DNA from: an uncultured Bacteroidota bacterium
GTDB lineage: Bacteria; Bacteroidota; Bacteroidia; Flavobacteriales; Flavobacteriaceae
Reading direction: 5' to 3'
Length of the DNA: 55,479 nucleotides
Assembly (NCBI GenBank): GCA_902514625.1
Contig: CABXRK010000005.1
Location: 1 to 55,479 of the forward strand
Below, piece after piece: positions 53,201 through 55,479 of the stretch. Each line of letters begins with the position of its first letter. Positions within the stretch are counted from its first letter, which is position 1. The position numbers and the translations under genes are program-made. Under the pieces are notes generated by a model that was given only the letters and a program-made list of their open reading frames with translations, searched no databases and was not told the origin of the DNA.

Positions 53201-55479
53201 GTACAGGTTCATTTGATGCTGCTGAAGTTGATGACTCTTATAAATCAGCGCCTTATTATCTAACCAATCAATGGAAAAGATATACTTACACTTTTAAGAC
53301 TGGTTCTGGAGGAGCAGGAAGAGTAGGATTCCACCCTCCAGTGCAATCTCAAAATAATATTTTTTGGGGTGCTCAATTAGAAAAACTTGATAAGGCAACA
53401 CCATACATTCATACATATGATAGTAAACCCATAAGAAATACCTCTCAACTTCAAGATAATGTTCAGATATTAAATTCAGGTGATACTATTACTATGGATG
53501 GCTATTTTAATATATCCCAAGATGCAGTAAATTCCGGTGGTGTTTCTAATACACTTATTGTTTCTGCTACTTCTGTTAGATCTTCTTCTGTAAGTGATAC
53601 TTCAGATGATGGTGATGATACTGATGGAAACACTACTGATGATGTAACTTTTACAGAGATCACTTCTGTTCCTTCTATAGAAGTTACTAAAATAGCTACG
53701 GTTGCTGATACTAATTCTAATACTAAAGTTGATTTAGGAGATATAATAACTTATACGATAAATGTATCAAATACTGGAAATACTGCCATTACTGGAATTT
53801 CTTTCGCTGATGTAATAACCACTTCACTGGGCGCGCAACTTTCTTTAAATGCCCCTCCGGCAAGAATTTTTACAAGTAATGGCTCTGACGTTGGGACTTT
53901 AAAAGTAGGGGAATATGCTACCTATATAGGTCTATTTACAATTAATGCCACTGCTTTTGCTGCTGAAAAAATAAGTAATACTGCTACCGTTACTGCAAAT
54001 GCGGGAGGTCAAACAGGGAATGTTAGTGACACCTCTGATGATGGTGATGATACTGATGGAAATACTACTGATGACCCAACGGAGACAACTATGGAACCTA
54101 CTCCAGGTATAGAGGTTACCAAAACAGCTATCTTAAATGATGATAATGGAAATTCCACTACTGATGTAGGAGATTCAATTAAGTTTATTATAATAATAGA
54201 GAATACCGGAAACACAAATCTTTCTAGTTTAACCTTTGTAGATACATTAGTAGATAAAACTGATTCTAGCCTCTCTCTAACAAATGGACCGTATTTTGTT
54301 TCAGCAACACAATCCTCTACTGTTGGAAATTTAAAATTACAAGAGACGGCAACGTATCATGCTTTTTTTACCATTAACACTCAAGCTATTAATGCTGGAA
54401 GTGTTAAGAACTCAGTGCTTGCTACAGCTAGCAGTCCTGGAAATAGTAATAATGTTACAGATACTTCTGATGATGGTGATGATACAGATGGTAATACTAC
54501 TGATGATGTCACTGAAGTTCAAGTTACTTCTGGGGGAAGTATTAATGTAACTAAAGTATCCTCGGTATTTGATAATGGAGATGGTATTACCGGTGCTGGA
54601 GATACAATTAATTATGTGATTAAAATAGTTAATACTGGAACAGCCTCTTTAACTTCCCTTACTGTTTCTGATACTTTAACTGATAATAATGGAGGTGTGT
54701 TAGCGCTTTCTAATGGACCTAGTTTTGTTTCAGCAACTCAATCCTCAACTACAGGGACAATTAAACCTGCAGAAATTGTTACTTATTCTGCAGCTTATGT
54801 AATTCAACAGTCTGCTGCTGAGACTGGAGGAATTAAAAATTCTGTTACCGTAACCGGAAGTTCTCCTGGAAACACCAACGATGTTACCGATGTTAGTGAT
54901 GATGCAGATGATACAGATGGTAATACTGTTGATGATCAAACTATTGTCGGAATTTCTTTACTTCCAGTTCTTGAGGTTACAAAAACATCTACTATTACAG
55001 ATAATAACAGTAACAATTTAATTGATTTAGGGGATGCCATTGTTTATAATATTACTGTTCAAAATAAAGGTAATGTAATTATTACAGGGGTCTCTATATC
55101 AGATATTGTTAAAGATGGCAATGGATCTCCTCTGAGTTTAATAGCAACTCCTACATTTATTTCCTCCAGTGCCAGCTCAGCACAGGGAACTTTAACTGTA
55201 AATGAAACGGCTACTTATAGTGCAACAATTATAATTAATCAACAGGCTGTAGATAGTGGAAGTATTTCTAATACAGTTTCTTCAACTGGAAGCAGTCCAG
55301 GTAACAGCAATGATGTTTCAGATGTTTCAGACAATGGAGATGATACTGATGGAAATACCTCAAACGACCCAACAGTTGTTTCTATAACTAATTCACCTTC
55401 AATTGAAGTAACAAAGACCTCTTCAGTTACCGATAATAACGGTAATGGAGAGGCGGATCTTGGAGATACAATCACCTAT
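41281..55479 (+). CDS. Giant secreted adhesin-like protein with DUF11/DUF7507 repeats, 3' end beyond window
   Basis: One open frame of 4,733 codons runs unbroken from TTG 41281 to the window end; I read it line by line and found no in-frame stop. It starts after a TAA at 41266. No ATG lies between that stop and the hydrophobic segment, so TTG is the best start. A signal peptide (about 21-38: ALLPLILFFTFNFLTAQ) precedes one divergent and about 21 typical Ig-like repeats, each beginning EVTKTA and ending in SDDGDDTDGNTVDDP. Extra modules within repeats: TSP3 and jelly-roll (46141-47280), jelly-rolls (47521-48180, 48660-49340, 52800-53430), lectin-like domains (49378-49803, 50248-50715, 50926-51363) and a cupredoxin-like domain (51616-51950). 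It is probably a type IX-secreted surface adhesin. The C-terminal sorting domain is not visible. A wholly structural role or a glycan-binding role are both possible. Confidence 0.85.
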   Translation, partial: MYRLIKNTYLKFPINLSLSLKALLPLILFFTFNFLTAQNPELEVTTFPNLTTNSGPAVVGLNDVITFKILVKNTGNIQLSTVTVTTNLTGLNSAALALSSTPVFLSASSSSPEGTLMVGEVATYTATYTFISSGVSAGGVSLAVTSTAQTLAGSPTSDLGDDGDDTDGNTTNDPNIITVGQPIARVEGTKTENYVDLDGNGAIGLGDRMEYIIKVKNTGNQTLSTADLTDVLKNNYNISLVLIEPGVTPPGTPFVVSDQGSTEGNLLVGETAEYKAVYVIDQDDVDSGGLNNCLTITAVSVVSGATITDVADDGDDSDGNSVDDCTETTITASPSIEVTKVYTVNDANNNGSNDPGDTINYSITVLNNGNVTLHGLSLTDTFKDGSGGNLSLTSGPTFVSNSASSAQGTLTVGEYATYSASYLVTVNAANTGSVSNTVLATASSPGQTNNVTDVSKDADNSDGNIVDDATITPLTLTKSLDVEKTYLVVDNGDGELGADDVINYTIVVRNTGQIALSNITVNETIKDGVGGALSLNAGVQGPSGASLATGQSITFTSSYTITSGNVGTGSVSNTAIVFGSSPGNTNDVSDQSDDGNDLDGNTVNDSTVTNFAASAAIEVTKTGVLVESSGDNLPGVGDTVVFTIKVENIGNTAVGTLTLVDTFKRGDAPDNTTISLTSGPTFNSASLGSSVGNLVAGEVATYTASYTVVSADVASSTVFNSVTASATTVDGSTNVNDISDDGNDLDGNTSTDETFVGVVQQPAIEVTKTVVVNKAGSVVAKNDVAVYTITIANTGNVSLTNVSLSDNIQGILLSSSLSLAAAPVFRSATLGSSAGSLLIGEVATYQASFTINQVAVDNNGFRNVVTGSAQGPDSTTVNDVGDDGIDDDGNVLNDPTDVVILENPNIEAVKTWTYTDNDGTGTLTPGDRINYTITVQNKGNVTLDNVTMADDLRLISETATRSLATGPNFQSADQSSSFGILKPNETATYVANYILTQDDINNGGIKNSATVTATTPANASTSDISDDNNDTDGDITSDYTESPVTTLPGIEAMKTSVIIDNGDGVTGIGDKVAYTLIVSNTGNVTLDSVTATDTLTDMASNTLSLTNPLTFLSATKGSDSNSLLFGEAATYLATYTINQAAMDMGGLSNSVYVSGSIFSTTVTDTSDDGDDTDGNTTDDATQNILSPTLIMDVTKTAVVVDNDLDGETGVGDTIVYTISIVNSGTSSLASFTLADTLQDAAGNSLSLANNPTTTATGSLSPGATRTYTASYTISQSAVDNGGVKNSVLVTASNLTGTQFVNDVSDDGIDGDGNTVDDKTETLISADATLEATKTFTNKDNDGDGLISVGDKVVYTITVKNTGNVTQNSIYLTDTLTDFDGAARQLDPYAWSNRIAFVSSTASSSRGSLVSGETASYTATYTVVSGDISSGGVKNSVVATSYVFPEGVQTVLASDTSDDGDDTDGNVVDDPTKSYLGILPSFEVTKTATVTDNGNGEIGVGDTINYTITVANTSSDVLQNLTFVDTLKDALGTSLSMSTGPAFVSATATSSVGNLIVGETATYSATYIITQTDVDSGGVENTITFTGNSARNPDMSEKDVKDVSDNGNDADGNTTDDPTFTLLGTDSDNDGEPDTTDIDDDNDGILDRYELCLSFSLNGNNFQNYSGSVPISTGSDYNSTNNLVSPYPNKAKLPPFSAANNDGDVWTTGQNANGVTFSPYQGQFYLELLVNQGAGNDKSYWNETSHTQGSNFDRVVAFETVYPNQTYTVSYYHKVGGRKDVNFGSGANTLIQVQSMQTSYQVSQTTTPGASWGNGSYTFTTDSQTTQVAILFSPFSPAGNSSSIQLDAISFTSNVTCTADIDGDGIINGLDLDSDNDGIYDVDEAGVGAYDTNGDGRIDINDASFADNDYNGANDATQTTSPTNTDGDLDIDAFELDADDDGCKDVLEAGFTDDNNDGLLGTQAPPNVNANGKVTSGSDGYTTPADSDGNSVKDFQQDTYDVGCYYPGLDAIKTYNIIDNNGNSLNDLGDEVVYTITVSNTGILPLQLTTLTDNLRSETGASISSLTLDFTSVSSTTESAVATNLFRYSNYLNHNNDSSRWYRNGSMGGQIQSYNNAPANIDYYFNTNSGSSHSDVNAFFPTVGFGTTPSNDYTPSENRLYNSRVYNGYDGAIGSKLNSYMYQNIALEPNTTYTISAWISRGTSSSNSIYWDDPFNFVVWQGSSGTGNARENSQGFIPSSYYSQGTNAFDRVSYTFTTGATIGATSRVGYSPGYNQGYGQHIWGMQFEKGSTPSDYYIYTYSSISAAPPGNLGYFDPRTTNLPIGAVATYTTTLTLTQDVLNQANTLMNSVDLIGSYITPGGISGTVTATSDDNDDTDGNTVDDPTETPLNNTAGMSLTKTYSVSDQNGNGITDVGDIITYSLNVSNTGNVALSTLSVTDTLSNLDGDLIQSSNISSMTVAGSKNYFKYSNYLRVNNNSYWKNQNGHSNQNYHWQNWNPGNLKYYFSTASGRNYSDVDDFFTTEGFGITPTDDIQSGEGYLESGRVAGNSNYSNTTDLAVRKNNYYFQDITLEPGTTYTISGWLARGNSGSVSRYDDPFYFMYMHGTSHNVNDVVYSDPIVPSYNYDSGDVNANFQRYSFTFTTPLTLSGTSRVGFSFGYNDNYGQMYWGMQLEKGSTAGRYIYTWSNTNETPDLINETVDYTKWNSGEPNSGSPYDYAIMYSSTNPYSQDDQGSSNYRHIVEFSSVVSPTPSGYENYLGELNGHTYFQDDGTQNYTNSKNQAETAGGYLFSPNTKSEWDYIGTQVNAVRSNQWHYIGVYQDTSRDDYEEPEKGWVNSDGNLVSTPKIAEFTGIGNGEEATFQYKYTITQADYDAGGLSNTAIISDASSGASDTSDDGDDTDGNTVDDPTVLNVDKVVAFEVTKTASVTDNGDTINGVEDIVEYTIKVKNTGTVNLNQLVIEDILSDASSSTLSLNSTPTYVQTNKFIKGSDLNTNDYWGNSSEPNSSSTNRRYAQFRVNSIGNEGFWDEYNYNQSIRYIVESSIATTTFNAGSGYVYFGFHNGHYYYASGSTADYATAKSNSTTAYSTILIINNDAEFQFIKGKRADLATIYNAYYWIGLEQDHSASDYAHPRGGWYWADGTPLSKSGQVSVTTVAATTTININEELTYTASYTITQQDVDTGLISNIVSSTAVSISSVTVTDTSDDRSCGAGDYVSSYWTSSHPSSTSGYEYAGLYRNDGKIISMPNVSAEHILEMNSASVTPTGYVFGGSYGGHGYYYYPGELTWEGAKIKAKASGGYLLVINSTAELNYITSMKNNLTNPSDSAQSSWIGLKQDEFSCSYSEPSGGWFWVDTSDNKDPSNTVLDNSPLMEVTKTATVSDVNANSLNDAGDIIVYTITVENKGNVTISTPTFNEYLIDGEGTNLTSSLVGPTYTSKTFSPTIKEIQVTVAAGSGGGNKYFLNGIEAKDVVFQRGYTYRFFQSEASNSGHLLKLSTVDDGTNGGGSAYTTNVTETGTPGNAGAYTEIKITDTTPALFYYCSNHAGMGGNSVFLPGAAIVPKILRPFETETYTATYTIGAASGGTAFISNTVSVTGSTFGQTNNVSDTSDDGDDTDGNTVDDETRVDLSPVASFEVTKTGTKTIDDGDGLLGPGDTITYTYVVSNTGNLKIEGITLTDTMIDGYGNSISLSTGPTFVSASLGSTSGTIELSEIASYTGTYVLPQQTVNSGLVSNSLYVAGSTYGFTNNVTDTSDDGDDTDGNTVDDPLVIPIPEVLDLEVTKTAIVNDLNQDGITNLGDQIHYTFTINNKGNTSINTLTFVDNLLDFSGSTVTNTILTIPEGQNLFGRSNAIDDTDNVWDDNGTPSGGDRNCSQAECLDIPKGIPYYYGSPSGSTFNADLQTVFPNTGFGTTSQAGNASASNGMRASRLWSSSDTSFVYQDITFDANTDYTISIYAKATTGPFNDPMHFVVWDGTGSFDAAEVDDSYKSAPYYLTNQWKRYTYTFKTGSGGAGRVGFHPPVQSQNNIFWGAQLEKLDKATPYIHTYDSKPIRNTSQLQDNVQILNSGDTITMDGYFNISQDAVNSGGVSNTLIVSATSVRSSSVSDTSDDGDDTDGNTTDDVTFTEITSVPSIEVTKIATVADTNSNTKVDLGDIITYTINVSNTGNTAITGISFADVITTSLGAQLSLNAPPARIFTSNGSDVGTLKVGEYATYIGLFTINATAFAAEKISNTATVTANAGGQTGNVSDTSDDGDDTDGNTTDDPTETTMEPTPGIEVTKTAILNDDNGNSTTDVGDSIKFIIIIENTGNTNLSSLTFVDTLVDKTDSSLSLTNGPYFVSATQSSTVGNLKLQETATYHAFFTINTQAINAGSVKNSVLATASSPGNSNNVTDTSDDGDDTDGNTTDDVTEVQVTSGGSINVTKVSSVFDNGDGITGAGDTINYVIKIVNTGTASLTSLTVSDTLTDNNGGVLALSNGPSFVSATQSSTTGTIKPAEIVTYSAAYVIQQSAAETGGIKNSVTVTGSSPGNTNDVTDVSDDADDTDGNTVDDQTIVGISLLPVLEVTKTSTITDNNSNNLIDLGDAIVYNITVQNKGNVIITGVSISDIVKDGNGSPLSLIATPTFISSSASSAQGTLTVNETATYSATIIINQQAVDSGSISNTVSSTGSSPGNSNDVSDVSDNGDDTDGNTSNDPTVVSITNSPSIEVTKTSSVTDNNGNGEADLGDTITY
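46141..47280 (+). other. Thrombospondin-type-3 block split by a jelly-roll-like domain (within the giant CDS)
   Basis: DSDNDGEPDTTDIDDDNDGILDRYELC is followed by about 200 residues of jelly-roll-like sequence (GQFYLELLVNQGAGNDKSYW, QTYTVSYYHKVGG, SIQLDAISFTSNVTC) and then TSP3 resumes: DIDGDGIINGLDLDSDNDGIYDVDEAG, DADDDGCKDVLEAG. The Asp-rich loops will bind calcium. The two Cys that flank the insert (LC... and TC...) may bridge. Confidence 0.7.
47521..48180 (+). other. Inserted jelly-roll domain 1 of 3 (within the giant CDS)
   Basis: LFRYSNYLNHNND...YYFNTNSGSSHSDVNAFF...YMYQNIALEPNTTYTISAWISRG...FDRVSYTFTTGA...HIWGMQFEKGSTPSDYYIYTY. The closing 'WGmQlEkGs...YiyT' line is typical of carbohydrate-binding jelly-rolls that are also found in phage tail proteins. 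It is inserted between the two halves of a DUF7507 unit. Confidence 0.7.
48660..49340 (+). other. Inserted jelly-roll domain 2 of 3 (within the giant CDS)
   Basis: FKYSNYLRVNNNSYW...KYYFSTASGRNYSDVDDFF...YYFQDITLEPGTTYTISGWLARG...RYSFTFTTPL...YWGMQLEKGSTAGRYIYTW. It is clearly homologous to domain 1 throughout and is followed directly by a lectin-like module. Confidence 0.7.
49378..49803 (+). other. C-type-lectin-like domain 1, halves in swapped order (within the giant CDS)
   Basis: First comes the usual C-terminal half: YTKWNSGEPNSGSPYDYAIM ... NYRHIVEF. Then the usual N-terminal half: GHTYFQDDG...NSKNQAETAGGYL...KSEWDYI...WHYIGVYQD...GWVNSDGN. The EPN tripeptide is the calcium/mannose-type motif. 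Confidence 0.6.
50248..50715 (+). other. C-type-lectin-like domain 2, halves in swapped order (within the giant CDS)
   Basis: C-half first: NDYWGNSSEPNSSSTNRRYA ... FWDE...SIRYIVE. N-half next: GHYYYASGSTADYATAKSNS...INNDAEFQFI...YYWIGLEQD...RGGWYWADGTPL. Its Ca motif residues (SEPN, W-D) look conserved. Confidence 0.6.
50926..51363 (+). other. C-type-lectin-like domain 3, halves in swapped order (within the giant CDS)
   Basis: C-half first: DYVSSYWTSSHPSSTSGYEY...EHILEM. N-half next: GHGYYYYPGELTWEGAKIKA...ASGGYLLVINSTAELNYI...SSWIGLKQD...SGGWFWVD. EPN is replaced by HPS, so calcium or sugar binding may be lost in this copy. Confidence 0.55.
51616..51950 (+). other. Cupredoxin-like domain with candidate type-1 copper site (within the giant CDS)
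   Basis: About 110 residues: KYFLNGIEAKDVVFQRGYTYRFFQSEASNSGHLLKLST...GAYTEIKITDTTPALFYYCSNHAGMGG, with the wanted blue-copper ligand set His3491, Cys3541, His3544 and Met3547 (C-x2-H-x2-M as in amicyanin). Similar blocks are known in marine bacterial and phage structural proteins. Numbers count from the TTG start. Confidence 0.65.
52800..53430 (+). other. Inserted jelly-roll domain 3 of 3 (within the giant CDS)
   Basis: LFGRSNAIDDTDNVW...YYYGSPSGSTFNADLQTVF...FVYQDITFDANTDYTISIYAK...WKRYTYTFKTGSGGAGRVGF...FWGAQLEKLDKATPYIHTY. It aligns with domains 1 and 2 but is more diverged; it carries two Cys (CSQAEC) that the others lack. Confidence 0.7.

Larger units (their letters stand above)
41836..55479 (+). 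repeat. DUF11/DUF7507 repeat array, about 21 units, period near 432 bases
   Basis: Unit starts at the 'EVTK' strand are at about 41836, 42286, 42718, 43129, 43570, 43996, 44428, 44851, 45265, 45721, 47302, 48463, 50035, 51394, 52180, 52609, 53677, 54109, 54541, 54970 and 55402 (cut). Simple units are 411-456 bases, most often 429-432 (143-144 residues). Longer intervals carry inserted domains or the TSP3 block. A still more divergent unit precedes the array (41401-41800). Confidence 0.85.

Noticed and set aside
44770-54510. Regularly spaced near-identical DNA segments that could look like a CRISPR array
   Set aside because: Spacing is about 430 bases and everything is in one reading frame that codes Ig-like repeats; no cas gene or 25-40 base repeat/spacer pattern.
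41265-55475. Short opposite-strand and alternate-frame ORFs across the giant gene
   Set aside because: All overlap a continuous coding frame with clear repeat domains, have low-complexity composition and no start or context of their own.

Overview
The window looks like chromosome of an AT-rich marine Bacteroidota, most likely order Flavobacteriales. Supporting evidence: two SusC/SusD pairs, a bacillithiol gene (bshA), the lptD/amidase/mlaD/Fe-S gene order known from Flavobacteriaceae, promoter-like TTTG-N17-TAnnTTTG elements instead of sigma70 boxes, little Shine-Dalgarno signal, and a giant secreted protein built from DUF11/DUF7507-type repeats, thrombospondin-type-3 repeats and lectin-like modules. 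No rRNA or tRNA gene was seen, so the species cannot be named.

Layout. (1) 1-12477 is an envelope and housekeeping block. A leftward pair (lptD, then a RidA-family gene cut by the window edge) diverges from a tight rightward run: amidase, MlaD-like MCE protein, membrane 4Fe-4S protein, HAD-like phosphatase, CCG-type Fe-S protein, a conserved protein of unknown role, a NagZ-like GH3/serine hydrolase fusion and bshA. A penicillin-acylase gene meets bshA end to end. (2) 14728-23361 is a first SusC/SusD pair with a strong promoter, followed after a terminator by a surface VCBS/ASPIC lipoprotein. (3) 23392-33718 is a sugar block: a NagB/PIG-L fusion (leftward), an MFS transporter, a GH13 alpha-amylase-type enzyme and a second SusC/SusD pair. 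It reads as an alpha-glucan utilisation locus with an amino-sugar gene beside it. Two tiny membrane-peptide ORFs flank the MFS gene. No HTCS, LacI or sigma/anti-sigma regulator is visible. (4) 33820-41002 is a leftward four-gene operon (DUF1549/DUF1553 haem-binding lipoprotein with LamG, Tat-exported DUF1501 protein, Tat-exported beta-propeller, DUF2231/cytochrome/LRR membrane protein). Genes in it overlap or are 1-4 bases apart. Its substrate is unknown.

(5) 41281-55479 is one uninterrupted reading frame of at least 4,733 codons that starts at TTG and runs off the window. It holds about 22 Ig-like repeats with a period near 432 bases. Several repeats carry extra domains in one equivalent loop: three related jelly-roll domains, three C-type-lectin-like domains whose two halves appear in swapped (circularly permuted) order, and a cupredoxin-like domain with a full set of candidate type-1 copper ligands. 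A thrombospondin-3 section in the middle is itself split by another jelly-roll-like domain. This protein, and the oxidative surface operon beside it, are the most unusual parts of the window.

Limits: all family names come from reading motifs by eye. No database search or structure prediction was run. The C-terminus of the giant protein, where a type IX secretion signal would be expected, lies outside the window.
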